From Bavariicoccus seileri WCC 4188 (GTDB lineage Bacteria; Bacillota; Bacilli; Lactobacillales; Aerococcaceae): 56,040 nt of DNA. Positions 27,910 through 38,538 of the stretch are shown here, piece by piece. The stretch covers positions 1 through 56,040 of the forward strand of contig NZ_ATXL01000009.1 in assembly GCF_000421665.1 (NCBI RefSeq), given 5' to 3'. Under the pieces are notes generated by a model that was given only the letters and a program-made list of their open reading frames with translations, was not told where the DNA came from and did not search any database. Numbering within the stretch: the first letter of the stretch is position 1; every line of letters begins with the position of its first letter. The translations under genes and the position numbers were made by a program.

Positions 27910-29607
27910 TCATAGACTTTTGTCGTCCACTTTATCGAGTTCTGCTGCGATAGTATGGATAACATCCGTTAATGAGCCTTCTTTAAATGGAGAGACAAGA
28001 TTAGCTAATTTAACGATCTCAAGGAAAGTCTTGGTCCCACCGACCTTACAAATTTCTAAGTAATCTGACCAAGCGGTATCGTCATGATCAACTAAGGCGC
28101 GTTTATAAAATTGGAAGGCGCACACTTGTGCTAAAGTATAGTCAATATAATAGAATGGAGCTCCGAAGATATGTCCTTGACGGAACCACCAACCCCCACG
28201 TTCTAATAGATCATTATCATCATAGTCTTTATGTGGATTATACAGCTTCTCTAAACGACGCCATTCAGCTTTACGTTCATCCGGTGTTAATTCTGGGTTC
28301 TCATAAACAACATGTTGGAAATGATCCACTAACACCCCATAAGGTAAGAATTGGACGGCACTTCCGAGATGGGCAAACTTGTATTTATCAGTTTGATCAC
28401 CGAAGAATAAATTCATCCAAGGATAGGTGAAGAATTCCATACTCATAGAATGGATTTCACAACTTTCATACGTTGGGAAGACAATTTCTGGTTGCGTAAT
28501 CCAACGTGAATTAAAGATTTGGAAGGCATGACCAGCTTCATGGGTCAAGACGTCGACATCCCCTGAAGTCCCATTGAAATTCGCAAAAATAAACGGCGAT
28601 TTAAATTCTGGGATATAGGTACAGTAACCACCACTATCTTTACCCTCTTTTGCTAAGAGATCAAGAAGGTCATGATCGTACATGAAGTCGATGAATTCAC
28701 CTGTTTCAGGGGATAATTCATGATACATTTTTTGACCAGACTTAATGATCTCCTCAGGTGTCCCTTTTGGCGTCGCATTCCCATCTAGGAAATTAAGGGG
28801 AAGGTCATAATACTTCATGTCCTTTACACCAATACGTTCTGCTTGTCTTTCATATAAACGATTAGCAACTGGTACAACATCTTTTAAGATTTGTTCCCGG
28901 TAGGTGCTGACCATTTCTCTGTTGTAGTCAAAACGCATCATATTGTAGTAACTGTATTCTACGTAATCTTTGAAACCCAGTTTTTGAGCGATTTCGTGTC
29001 TGATTTTGACTAATTGATCATAAATGTCATCAAAGTCTTTTTCGTGATCTGCAAAGAACTGCCATTGTGCAGTGCTAGCAGAGTGACGAACCTCACGGTC
29101 AGTCGATTGGAGATAAGGACCAAATTGAGAAAGATTCAATTTCTTCCCATCATAATCGATTTGAGCACTCGCAATCAGCTTGTTATACGAGCTGCTTACT
29201 TCATTTTCTTTTTGAAGTAACGGGATAACCTCAGGGCTGAGTGTTTTAAGTTGGTATTCTGCCATTTTGAAAAAGGTTTCAGGTATAACGTCACTCAATT
29301 CTTCTTCAAAGCGTGTTTCCAAGATAGCTTTATAATAAGCCGTATTCAATTCTGTATAGAGCGGGCCGTGTTCATCCCAATATGAATTTTCTGCATCATA
29401 GAAGGGGTCCCGTGTATCGATTGAATGACGGATCGCTGCAATTTGCGAATTAGAGTCGACTTTTGAAGTCAATGCTTCGTAGGCTTTAACAGCCGCTATA
29501 ACTTCAGAGGCGTCTTCTGCATGAGTGATTTGGTCTACCAAAAATGTGGCTTCCTTCTTCACCGCTTCATAATCTGGACGTTCATATGGATAATTTGGAA
29601 ATTTCAT
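27910..29607 (-). CDS. M3-family oligoendopeptidase (PepF-like)
   Basis: 565-residue cytoplasmic zinc peptidase that trims oligopeptides. HEAGH (356-360) gives the HExxH site, and the third ligand lies in ESCEIHSMSMEFF downstream. The length and the GTSGDVDVLTHEAGHAFQ context fit the M3B group. ATG 29607 follows CAAAGGTGGGAACTGA. It is a single gene with its own terminator. Confidence 0.93.
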   Translation of the reverse strand: MKFPNYPYERPDYEAVKKEATFLVDQITHAEDASEVIAAVKAYEALTSKVDSNSQIAAIRHSIDTRDPFYDAENSYWDEHGPLYTELNTAYYKAILETRFEEELSDVIPETFFKMAEYQLKTLSPEVIPLLQKENEVSSSYNKLIASAQIDYDGKKLNLSQFGPYLQSTDREVRHSASTAQWQFFADHEKDFDDIYDQLVKIRHEIAQKLGFKDYVEYSYYNMMRFDYNREMVSTYREQILKDVVPVANRLYERQAERIGVKDMKYYDLPLNFLDGNATPKGTPEEIIKSGQKMYHELSPETGEFIDFMYDHDLLDLLAKEGKDSGGYCTYIPEFKSPFIFANFNGTSGDVDVLTHEAGHAFQIFNSRWITQPEIVFPTYESCEIHSMSMEFFTYPWMNLFFGDQTDKYKFAHLGSAVQFLPYGVLVDHFQHVVYENPELTPDERKAEWRRLEKLYNPHKDYDDNDLLERGGWWFRQGHIFGAPFYYIDYTLAQVCAFQFYKRALVDHDDTAWSDYLEICKVGGTKTFLEIVKLANLVSPFKEGSLTDVIHTIAAELDKVDDKSL

Positions 29608-29668
29608 TCAGTTCCCACCTTTGTTTTTTTAGTCTAGTTGCTTACTATTATATCACTTCTTCTAAAAA

Positions 29669-30967
29669 CTAGCCTATTAACTTCTCGTTTTTCACTTGTA
29701 TTGGATCACTTGTCTTATCTTTAATGGCCATCATGATGATGACCACTGTTCCAATAGCAAATAATGCCCAACTAAGGGTCACGTTCCACATATTACCAAT
29801 ACCTAGGAAGATGAACTGCCCCAGAGGAGCACCAATCAATACGACTGTTCCAAAGACACCATTCACGATTGCCAGTTTGTCTTGTGGAATGGTTTTAAGC
29901 ATGTAAGCTCCCATCCGCGGATTGAGCTTACCTAGTAAATAACCTGTCGCAAACAGGATTAGAATCATCAGCCAGTTCTGTCTGATCGTCATCATATTTA
30001 ACGAAAAAGCCAAGAGCAACAGTCCAACCATGCCAACCAACGGGATCAACCCCGTTTTTTTAAAGGGATCACTATCAACTAATGATCCTGCTATGATTCC
30101 AATGGAGATTGTCATTCCAATCATAGCAACCGTATTTTCAAAATTAGCGAGCCATAGCTCATGATGGTCCAATAAAGTGATAGTGATCAAGCCATCAAGA
30201 CTAGCAGATAGAGAGTTAATCACAAAAGCAAATACGAGCACCCTCGCCAAAAAACGATTATCTGTTAGAATACTAAACGTCTCTGTGACACTCGTTTTAA
30301 ACGAGACGCCTTTACCTGTTCTATCTTTCTTCTCTCCCATTGCCATTTCATTTTGAACGGCTTTATGCGGTTCAGCCGCCGTAAGTATTGTTCTCTCTTT
30401 AAAAATTACTGTTGCTGATAACAAGAACATCAAGGCATTGATTATGCCAAACAGACTATAGTTATAGTGGATTAACACAATAGCCCATGCTCCAACTCCT
30501 TGAAAAATGATTTGGACGATTGTTTGTGAGGCCGTTTGAAATCCCATAGCAGCATTCAATTCGCTTTCTGGAATAATCTGTTTAAGAAGTGGGAGTTGCA
30601 GCCCTCCTGCATAAGAGCCTAGACAATCTGCCGTGACATTGATGACTAGTAAAACAAGAAATAAACCAAAAGTATTGGGTAATAGCACTAATCCAGCTAA
30701 GCCCACAAATAAAATAGCTTGTACTAAACGCGTCCATAATAATAACTTCACTTTAGCCTTGGTCTGGTCAGCTGCATAACCCATAACAATCTGCAACAGA
30801 CTGGGGATAAACATGGTGATTGAGGCGATAGACACCGCTAACTTCTGTGGCGTGATCTGGCTAGCATAAATCACGAACACAATATTGAATAGACTATTTC
30901 CGATACCATTTAATACTGCCGCATTGATCAGAGCCCGATATGCTTTATTCTTTAAATACTCTTTCAT
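29669..30967 (-). CDS. MFS transporter (12 TM, exporter-like)
   Basis: 432 residues with about twelve membrane segments and a cytoplasmic loop in the middle (EMAMGEKKDRTGKGVSFK). GYAADQTKAKVKLLLWTR matches the MFS loop 2-3 signature. Substrate unknown; macrolide-efflux-like proteins look similar. ATG 30967 follows TTTGGAGGAACTTATCA; the longer frame lacks a ribosome site. It is divergent from an Rgg-type regulator, its likely controller, with two 15-bp palindromes in the gap. Confidence 0.87.
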   Translation of the reverse strand: MKEYLKNKAYRALINAAVLNGIGNSLFNIVFVIYASQITPQKLAVSIASITMFIPSLLQIVMGYAADQTKAKVKLLLWTRLVQAILFVGLAGLVLLPNTFGLFLVLLVINVTADCLGSYAGGLQLPLLKQIIPESELNAAMGFQTASQTIVQIIFQGVGAWAIVLIHYNYSLFGIINALMFLLSATVIFKERTILTAAEPHKAVQNEMAMGEKKDRTGKGVSFKTSVTETFSILTDNRFLARVLVFAFVINSLSASLDGLITITLLDHHELWLANFENTVAMIGMTISIGIIAGSLVDSDPFKKTGLIPLVGMVGLLLLAFSLNMMTIRQNWLMILILFATGYLLGKLNPRMGAYMLKTIPQDKLAIVNGVFGTVVLIGAPLGQFIFLGIGNMWNVTLSWALFAIGTVVIIMMAIKDKTSDPIQVKNEKLIG

Positions 30968-31078
30968 TGATAAGTTCCTCCAAACGGATGTCTCTGTCAT
31001 GCTGCCACCCGATAACTTTTATGACTCACATTCTATCCGTCCACCCTGATAAAAAATAGGGATAGCGAGTTGAATTGC

Positions 31079-31125
31079 ACAACTACTAGTTGTTTTTAAC
31101 GAAATAATAGACAACTAAGAGTTGT
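31079..31125. promoter_or_regulatory. Two ACAACT-AGTTGT palindromes (candidate operators)
   Basis: ACAACTACTAGTTGT at 31079-31093 and ACAACTAAGAGTTGT at 31111-31125 share the arms ACAACT/AGTTGT. Their centres are 32 bp apart, three helical turns, so both face one side of the DNA. They lie upstream of the MFS gene, about 110-160 bp from its start codon. Confidence 0.65.
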
Positions 31126-31130
31126 TATAG

Positions 31131-31161
31131 TGGTTTATTGGTGGTTTATTGGTGGTTATTG
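31131..31161. repeat. 11-bp tandem repeat in the MFS-Rgg spacer
   Basis: TGGTTTATTGG occurs twice exactly (31131-31141, 31142-31152), followed by TGGTTATTG. No gene was found in the 427-bp spacer on either strand. Confidence 0.7.
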
Positions 31162-31248
31162 TTACTTTCTACCCTAATCACTACACAATAGCCATTATCA
31201 TTAACGCGCTTGTTTTAGGAAATGAGTTATTTTAAGTATACGAAGATC

Positions 31249-31284
31249 TTGCGGAATCTCTTTAAAAATTCTACTATAGTAGAA
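31249..31284 (+). promoter_or_regulatory. Promoter of the second Rgg gene with overlapping palindrome
   Basis: -35 TTGCGG (31249-31254), 17-nt spacer, -10 TACTAT (31272-31277). The -10 box lies inside the perfect 16-bp palindrome TTCTACTATAGTAGAA (31269-31284), a good position for autorepression. Confidence 0.6.
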
Positions 31285-31394
31285 AAAAAGCTAAATTGTT
31301 AAACCATCGCTTATACTGTAATAGAAAAATAGAATGAGAAGTAAGAGCTCCTAGGGTATTAGGCTAGGACTAAACATAAGAGGTGCATCTATGT

Positions 31395-32438
31395 ATGGAA
31401 AATGGTGAGTTGTTTAAACACATTAGACAAGATAAGGGACTAACATTACGACAATTGACAGACGAACAGAATAGTCTGTCATTCATCAGTAAATTTGAAA
31501 ATGGCGAGCGTGACATCACAATGAGACGTTTTGAGCATCTCCTTGATAAAATCAATGTGACGATAGAGGAATTTTATTTTCTGAAGCACCAGTCCACTGA
31601 AGGACAAACAGCCGTGACGTTTTCGCAGATTCCAGCTTATTTATCAAGTCCTTTCTATAGCTATTTAGATCGCATTCTACATATCAACGCGCAAATCGAC
31701 TCCATTAATGATCCCGCCGATTTCACTGATCGTTATATGACGGCCAAGAAGCAATTAGAGAAAGTTGCTAGTGAGCTGAAGGCCACTAGTCAATGGCAAC
31801 GATTTCTACGTTTGTATATTCAATTACTACAACAGATTTATGATATCAATATGGCCAATACTGGCTTTTTGGATAGCCTTGACAACCAGCTCTCCGCTAC
31901 TCAATTTGATATCTTTTTTAAACGGCAGATGGCCGACTTTCGTCAAATTTCGCTTCCAATTGTGAGTTACCTCTACAAAGTAGAGAATTGGAGTATTTAC
32001 GAAGTGACACTTTTCCGCTTTTTCTTATTCACCTTTAGTATGGATACCATTATCCAGTTACTGCCAATTGCTTTGAAAAGAACAACGAAGATGAAAGATT
32101 TTACAGTGATGAACGACATGCGTTGTGAGCTGATTTTTTCCGCTGTATCTACCTTTGCCAATTTCAATCAACTGAAAGCCGCAGATGATGCCCTGAGTTT
32201 AGCCTATGACACCCTTAACGACTCAAAAGATCTCCTAAATAGTAACCAACTCGTATTTTACAACGGGTGGATAGATATCTTAAAAGGCCACAAAAAAACT
32301 GGCACTAAAAAGTGCCAGTCTGCCATTACTATTTTTGCTGCTCTTAATCAACCTAAACTTGCCAAAAGCTATCAGAATATACTGAAACATATTCTACTAA
32401 AAAGTCAAAACAAATCTTTTCCCACCTATTTTTCTTAA
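31395..32438 (+). CDS. Rgg/GadR/MutR-family transcriptional regulator, second copy
   Basis: 347 residues. XRE-type helix-turn-helix at the start (GELFKHIRQDKGLTLRQL, SFISKFENGERDITM), then LLDKINVTIEEFYFL. The long helical C-terminal domain has KVENWSIYEVTLFRFFLFTF, equivalent to the signature of the first Rgg. ATG 31395 has AGAGG 11 nt before it; a GTG at 31383 is too close to that site. It is divergent from the MFS gene. No peptide gene with a good ribosome site was found beside it. It shares little sequence with the first Rgg beyond the family pattern. Confidence 0.88.
   Translation: MENGELFKHIRQDKGLTLRQLTDEQNSLSFISKFENGERDITMRRFEHLLDKINVTIEEFYFLKHQSTEGQTAVTFSQIPAYLSSPFYSYLDRILHINAQIDSINDPADFTDRYMTAKKQLEKVASELKATSQWQRFLRLYIQLLQQIYDINMANTGFLDSLDNQLSATQFDIFFKRQMADFRQISLPIVSYLYKVENWSIYEVTLFRFFLFTFSMDTIIQLLPIALKRTTKMKDFTVMNDMRCELIFSAVSTFANFNQLKAADDALSLAYDTLNDSKDLLNSNQLVFYNGWIDILKGHKKTGTKKCQSAITIFAALNQPKLAKSYQNILKHILLKSQNKSFPTYFS
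32291..32319 (-). terminator. Minus-strand terminator embedded in the Rgg coding sequence
   Basis: ACTGGCACT (32298-32306), loop AAAA, AGTGCCAGT (32311-32319), followed on the minus strand by TTTTTTTG. It lies within the 3' part of the convergent Rgg gene, 128 nt past the HIT gene stop, and is the only terminator visible for that operon. Confidence 0.75.
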
Positions 32439-32446
32439 GCTTCATA

Positions 32447-32902
32447 TTACACTTTTTCTTGGTTCAAAATTCTCATCAGCTTTTGCTTGAGTGCCCCATG
32501 CTTAGTAGCATTGTAGGCGTAACGCTCATCCGTCCAATGATTAGGAGAATAGAGCCAGACCGGTTTTTGTAGTAAATCACCTGGCTCTGTGTCATAACGG
32601 GGAAATACATGTGCATGGAGAAAGTGGTCTGTATTCCCTAAAATATCATAATTGACTCTTAGGGGATCACAAACAGTTATAATAGCATCCCCCAGGATCG
32701 TCATATCGCTGAGAAAGCGTGTCCGCTCTTCAAGTGGTAAGTCGTTTAACGAGTTAACTTCCATCTTCGGTAACAACACGCAATAGCCCGGTAAGAACTG
32801 TGTATCTCCCAATACAGCATAGCCACCACTTAACTCTGCTAATACCATGGGGTTGGTCCCATTGATGGCAGATTGGATACGATTTTGACGCCAATCCGTC
32901 AT
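32447..32902 (-). CDS. HIT-like domain protein
   Basis: 151 residues. The histidine triad region reads DHFLHAHVFPRY, near residue 92, close to the HxHxHxx nucleotide hydrolase motif. Relatives hydrolyse dinucleoside polyphosphates or similar nucleotides. The ATG overlaps the stop of the small gene upstream by 4 nt, so they are translated together. It is the last gene of a three-gene minus-strand operon. Confidence 0.85.
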   Translation of the reverse strand: MTDWRQNRIQSAINGTNPMVLAELSGGYAVLGDTQFLPGYCVLLPKMEVNSLNDLPLEERTRFLSDMTILGDAIITVCDPLRVNYDILGNTDHFLHAHVFPRYDTEPGDLLQKPVWLYSPNHWTDERYAYNATKHGALKQKLMRILNQEKV

Positions 32903-33090
32903 TTCTTCTTACCTGAAGCATCATGACGAGCTTGTTGATTCTTATTTTTCTTGGCATCATTCTGCCCATCACTACTTTGAGTGGTATCATTGAACAAATC
33001 ATCTAGCGTATCATCACTCAAGAATTGCCCTAGTCCTTTAGCCAATTCTTTGGTTTGTCTTAAGACAAAGTCCTTTTCTTCTAAAGCCAT
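32899..33090 (-). CDS. Small conserved-looking protein, 63 aa, unknown function
   Basis: It begins MALEEKDFVLRQTKELAKGLGQFLS, an amphipathic helix resembling DUF6483-type small proteins. It ends in a polar, basic tail (KKNKNQQARHDASGKKK). GGGAG lies 10 nt before the ATG. It has an ATGA overlap with the HIT gene and lies 30 nt after the VTT-domain membrane protein. It is not a shadow: it has its own ribosome site and operon placement. Confidence 0.75.
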   Translation of the reverse strand: MALEEKDFVLRQTKELAKGLGQFLSDDTLDDLFNDTTQSSDGQNDAKKNKNQQARHDASGKKK

Positions 33091-33120
33091 AGCTGCAACG
33101 CTCCCTTCCTAATGCAATCA

Positions 33121-33789
33121 TTATTCGACTGCTTTCCCCTTCCGTTTAACACTATAGGTGATTAAACTGAACACTAATAGTACTATCACGATAATTGTAA
33201 TCCCTCTAACGTGATCTCCCCTAAAGATAGCATCGCCACCAAATGCGTAAACAAAAGATGTTGGTGCAACCCCTAAAACCATACTGAGGAATATTTCGCC
33301 TTTCGTCAATTGTGACTGCGTCGCAATAAAATTGACAATGATAGCTGGGAAGAGAGGCACAATGTAACCTAGCGTCAACCCTACAAACGGGTGATGCATC
33401 TCCTTGATACGATTGACCATCGAAAATCGTTTTTGAAACTTGTCAGACAACCCTATTTTAGACAAAATGACAATCAGAGTTGTATTCCCTAAAACATTGG
33501 ATGTCACATTCAGCAGAAATCCGATGAGCGGCCCATAACAAAGACCCATAAGAATGCAGACAACGACATTTGAAATACCTGGAATACTGCACATCGTTGC
33601 CGCTAATAACACGAGCATGATTTCTGAGCGCACCCCATGTCGTCTGATTACTTCAGTAAACGTATCTTCAGAAGCAGTTCGATCTAGCAACAGTTTGAAA
33701 TCTGGTAAAAATTCTTGAAAACTAAAATAGAGTATCGTGAGAAATAAGATGATCCCTATAGCTAATAGTAGTCGTTTTGGATGATTCAT
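33121..33789 (-). CDS. TVP38/TMEM64 (VTT domain) membrane protein
   Basis: 222 residues with five or six hydrophobic segments. The VTT core is visible as SIPGISNVVVCILMGLCYGPLIGFLLN and later GYIVPLFPAIIVNFIATQSQL. DedA/VTT proteins act in lipid scrambling and membrane homeostasis; the exact role here is unknown. It is probably the first gene of the VTT-small protein-HIT operon. Confidence 0.88.
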   Translation of the reverse strand: MNHPKRLLLAIGIILFLTILYFSFQEFLPDFKLLLDRTASEDTFTEVIRRHGVRSEIMLVLLAATMCSIPGISNVVVCILMGLCYGPLIGFLLNVTSNVLGNTTLIVILSKIGLSDKFQKRFSMVNRIKEMHHPFVGLTLGYIVPLFPAIIVNFIATQSQLTKGEIFLSMVLGVAPTSFVYAFGGDAIFRGDHVRGITIIVIVLLVFSLITYSVKRKGKAVE

Positions 33790-33895
33790 GTTTTGTTACC
33801 TTTCTAAACCGCTCTATCAGCGTTATTAATAATCACTATTATTCTTGCCAAATCCTCTATTAGTTTTATCACTATCCTCAGAGACTAATAAGAAG

Positions 33896-35335
33896 CTAAT
33901 AAGCACGAGCAATCCAAACTGTCTGAACGGCAGGTTTACCGGAGACGATATCCACTGATTTTTTCATTGGTGGGTTGTAGGGAATATTGCGAATCGTGAA
34001 CCCGGTTGCTTCTTTGATAGCCGCTTCTGTCTCATCGCTGCCATCCCAACCAATCAGTGCCCAACCAGCTGGGATATCTTGTTCTTTTGCCGCTTCAATA
34101 TGATCTTCTAATTGTTGTAAGGTATCGATATCATAATGCTCATTTTCTTTTCGATAGGCCCTAGCTGTTTCTAGCAGCCTTTTTTGCATCTTAGGTAACC
34201 CTTCAGCTACATAGCTAGAAAGATCAGCTAGTTTCACTGCTTCTTTATCAGCTAGATCACGCCATTTGACCATGACTTGTTGGTTTTTCATATCCCTTGG
34301 CCCAAATTCGATTCGCAATGGTACACCTTTCAGTTCCCATTCATTGAACTTGAATCCGGGAGTATTATCACTATCGTCGAGTGTGACACGATAGCCTGAT
34401 TCTTTCAGCTCTTGAGCGATCAATTGTAATTGTTCGACGATCTCAGGCTTCTTTTGCCATGGTCCAACCGGCAAGAGTACAATTTGAGTTGGTGCTACGG
34501 ATGGTGGTAGAACCAGCCCTTGATCATCCCCATGTGTCATAATTAAAGATCCAATCAAGCGAGTTGAGACACCCCAAGATGTTGTGTGAGCATAAACATG
34601 TTCATTAGCTTCATTTAAGAAACGAATATCAAATGCCTCAGCAAATTTAGTCCCCATATAATGACTGGTCCCAGCTTGAACAGCTTTCCCATCCTTCATC
34701 ATTGCTTCGATTGAGTAAGTGTTCATAGCACCTGCAAACCGTTCACTTGGCGTTTTTTCACCTTCGTAAACTGGGACAGATAAAACATTTTCAACGACTT
34801 CTTGGTAAATATCCAGCATCCGTTGCGTCCGTTCTTTCGCCTCTTCTGCCGATTGATGAGCGGTATGCCCCTCTTGCCAAAGGAACTCAGAGGTTCTTAA
34901 AAATGGTAATGTCTTCTTTTCCCAACGAAAAACATTTGCCCATTGGTTGATTTCATAAGGAAGATCTCGATAAGACTGTATCCAATCGCTAAATGCTGTT
35001 CCAATCATCGTCTCAGAAGTAGGTCTAAGTGCCAAACGCTCTTCTAAAATTTCCCCAGCAGCTTCTGTGACCCATGGTAACTCAGGACTAAATCCTTCAA
35101 TATGCTCCTTTTCTTTTGAAAAGAAAGATTCAGGAATTAGCATTGGAAAATAAGCATTGCGAATGCCTTCTTCTTTAAACCGTTTATTGAAGGCCTCTTG
35201 TATATGCTCCCAAATCTCGTAGCCATCTGGTTTAAAGATGATACAACCTCTCACTGGAGAATAAGACATCAAATCTGCTTGTTGAATCGTTTGTAAATAC
35301 CATTTCGAGAAATCTTCACGTTGCGAAATATCCAT
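33896..35335 (-). CDS. proS: Prolyl-tRNA synthetase, archaeal/eukaryotic-type
   Basis: 479-residue class II synthetase without the editing insertion found in the 570-residue bacterial type. Motif 2 lies in FRWEKKTLPFLRTSEFLWQEGHTAH and motif 3 in GVSTRLIGSLIMTHGDD. The anticodon domain starts APTQIVLLPVG, and the protein ends ARAY, the C-terminal Tyr typical of this type. It is a single gene on the minus strand. No T-box is seen upstream; the spacer 35336-35457 is TTATT-rich. Confidence 0.96.
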   Translation of the reverse strand: MDISQREDFSKWYLQTIQQADLMSYSPVRGCIIFKPDGYEIWEHIQEAFNKRFKEEGIRNAYFPMLIPESFFSKEKEHIEGFSPELPWVTEAAGEILEERLALRPTSETMIGTAFSDWIQSYRDLPYEINQWANVFRWEKKTLPFLRTSEFLWQEGHTAHQSAEEAKERTQRMLDIYQEVVENVLSVPVYEGEKTPSERFAGAMNTYSIEAMMKDGKAVQAGTSHYMGTKFAEAFDIRFLNEANEHVYAHTTSWGVSTRLIGSLIMTHGDDQGLVLPPSVAPTQIVLLPVGPWQKKPEIVEQLQLIAQELKESGYRVTLDDSDNTPGFKFNEWELKGVPLRIEFGPRDMKNQQVMVKWRDLADKEAVKLADLSSYVAEGLPKMQKRLLETARAYRKENEHYDIDTLQQLEDHIEAAKEQDIPAGWALIGWDGSDETEAAIKEATGFTIRNIPYNPPMKKSVDIVSGKPAVQTVWIARAY

Positions 35336-35457
35336 TATAATACCCCTTCAGTTCACTGATTTATTCTTTATTATTACTGATTCATTCTGATTTATTCTTA
35401 TTTATTGTAAGTTATTTTAAGCGACACTACAACTTTATTTAGACAAAGCTAACGTTA

Positions 35458-35853
35458 TTAGAGACTTAAACCGTTATCATATTGTTTAAACAAGCGAGAG
35501 TTGATTAGGTAGCGAACCTCATACTTTACAGCCAATTTATATAAGAACGATTCCAAGTCATCATCGTCAGGCGTCACTTGTTCTAAAAGCTTTTTATAGC
35601 AATTGCGTTCTTCTGCTGTAGCAAGCTTTTTGAAATAACCCCAAACATGTTGATAAGTAGTCACAAGCGTCTTTCGTGTCGGTTTTTTCTGACGATTAGA
35701 CGCCAATATTTTTATAAATTCTGAGCTCTTCAAATCAGACCATTCATTATCACTAAATAATTGTCTGAGAGCATTATAATCTTGTTGTGATCGAGACATG
35801 ACCAGATACTTGTTCTCCGCCCATAAGTGTTGTGCCACCTCGATGGTTAGCAT
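35458..35853 (-). CDS. YbgA-like DUF1722 protein
   Basis: 131 residues matching the DUF1722 pattern: HLWAENKYLVMSRSQQDYNALRQLF, then YQHVWGYFKKLATAEERN and YEVRYLINSRLFKQY. In other bacteria this domain is fused or linked to DUF523 and to photolyase genes; neither is present here. Function unknown. ATG 35853 has GAGG 11 nt before it, and the longer frame runs into the lysS terminator. Confidence 0.8.
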   Translation of the reverse strand: MLTIEVAQHLWAENKYLVMSRSQQDYNALRQLFSDNEWSDLKSSEFIKILASNRQKKPTRKTLVTTYQHVWGYFKKLATAEERNCYKKLLEQVTPDDDDLESFLYKLAVKYEVRYLINSRLFKQYDNGLSL

Positions 35854-35886
35854 CAAAGCCACTTCCTCTCTTATTCCTGTAGCAAA

Positions 35887-35917
35887 AAAGAGAATGCGAC
35901 TGTGTCTCATTCTCTTT
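35887..35917 (-). terminator. Terminator of lysS
   Basis: AAAGAGAATG ... CATTCTCTTT with an 11-nt loop, then TTTTTTGC on the minus strand, 26 nt past the lysS stop. Confidence 0.85.
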
Positions 35918-35942
35918 ATAATTACTTTTTTAACCCCAGTAA

Positions 35943-37463
<1,521 letters not shown>

Positions 37464-37506
37464 TCATGCTAATAATGACAATCTTTGCCTTAAAAATCAA
37501 GTTAAA

Positions 37507-38478
37507 TCACAGTCCTCCGTCTTTATCATCTTGATCTTCAGCAATGTCATCTATGCGAGCATTGTCTTCATCAACTTCTTGTTCTATTTTAGTGATTTTA
37601 GCTGTTATGTCATCGATCATGGCCTGTAATTCATCTACATCAAAAAAGTATTTCTTATTACAGAAGTGACAAACTACTTCAGCTCCATGGTCTTCATCGA
37701 TCATAGCTTTTAATTCAGCTCTTCCAAGCGACTTGAGTCCTGTAGCAAAGCGCTCTTTACTACAATGACACTTGAATTGAATAGGTTCGTGACTAAGGAC
37801 TTGGTAATTTTCTTCACCAAACAATGCTGTCAAGATATCTTCCGGAGTTGCTCCCTTATCCATTAGTTGCGAAATTTGTGGCAAGGTAGCCAATCTCTTT
37901 TCTAGTATTTCTAATGTTTCCTCACTAGCTCCTGGCATCACTTGGACCATGAATCCGCCTGCCGTTCTGATCGTGTCATCCGTATCTACTAGAACAGATA
38001 ATCCGATTGCACCATTAATTTGTTCTGAAACGGCCATATAATAAGTGAAATCTGCTCCGAGTTCTCCATCAACAATTGGGATTTGTCCTGTAAAAGGCTC
38101 TTTTAAGCCTAGATCTTTGATGACAGTGATTGTTCCTTCTGTCCCTACAACTGCTCGTACATTTATTTTGCCAGCTTCTGTTGGGGGCAAGACAACTCTT
38201 GGATTTGAGATATAACCCTTTACGTCTCCATTAGCTTTGGCAGTGGTGAAGATCTTACCTCCCAATCCGTCTCCGTTGACTTGGATGCTAATTTCGTCGT
38301 CCCCTTTAAGATTTTTGGCAAACATCACATTAGCAATCAATGTTCTACCTAAAGCGGCTGATGAAGCACTCCATGTGTCATGCATCTCATGGGCTGTTTC
38401 AACTGTTTTAGTAGCATCGACTGCGAATGCTCTGATTTCACCATTAAATGCTAATGCCTTGATTAAATAATCTGTCAT
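37507..38478 (-). CDS. hslO: Redox-regulated chaperone Hsp33
   Basis: 323-residue holdase activated by oxidation. The four zinc-binding cysteines are Cys237 and Cys239 (CHC) and Cys270 and Cys273 (CHFC). The protein ends in an acidic tail of about 30 residues (EVDEDNARIDDIAEDQDDKD) beyond the normal length of about 290. It follows ftsH on the same strand, with a terminator between, the same order as in Bacillus. Confidence 0.96.
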   Translation of the reverse strand: MTDYLIKALAFNGEIRAFAVDATKTVETAHEMHDTWSASSAALGRTLIANVMFAKNLKGDDEISIQVNGDGLGGKIFTTAKANGDVKGYISNPRVVLPPTEAGKINVRAVVGTEGTITVIKDLGLKEPFTGQIPIVDGELGADFTYYMAVSEQINGAIGLSVLVDTDDTIRTAGGFMVQVMPGASEETLEILEKRLATLPQISQLMDKGATPEDILTALFGEENYQVLSHEPIQFKCHCSKERFATGLKSLGRAELKAMIDEDHGAEVVCHFCNKKYFFDVDELQAMIDDITAKITKIEQEVDEDNARIDDIAEDQDDKDGGL

Positions 38479-38538
38479 ACTTCTCCTCTTTTCATTGTAA
38501 ACTTGTTCTTTGTTTATTGGTCCTTGTTCAATCGTTAA

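Noticed and set aside
31222-31302. 26-codon ORF in the MFS-Rgg spacer as a second pheromone gene
   Set aside because: AGGA is directly against the ATG, the peptide is basic and not hydrophobic at its end, and it overlaps the regulator promoter.
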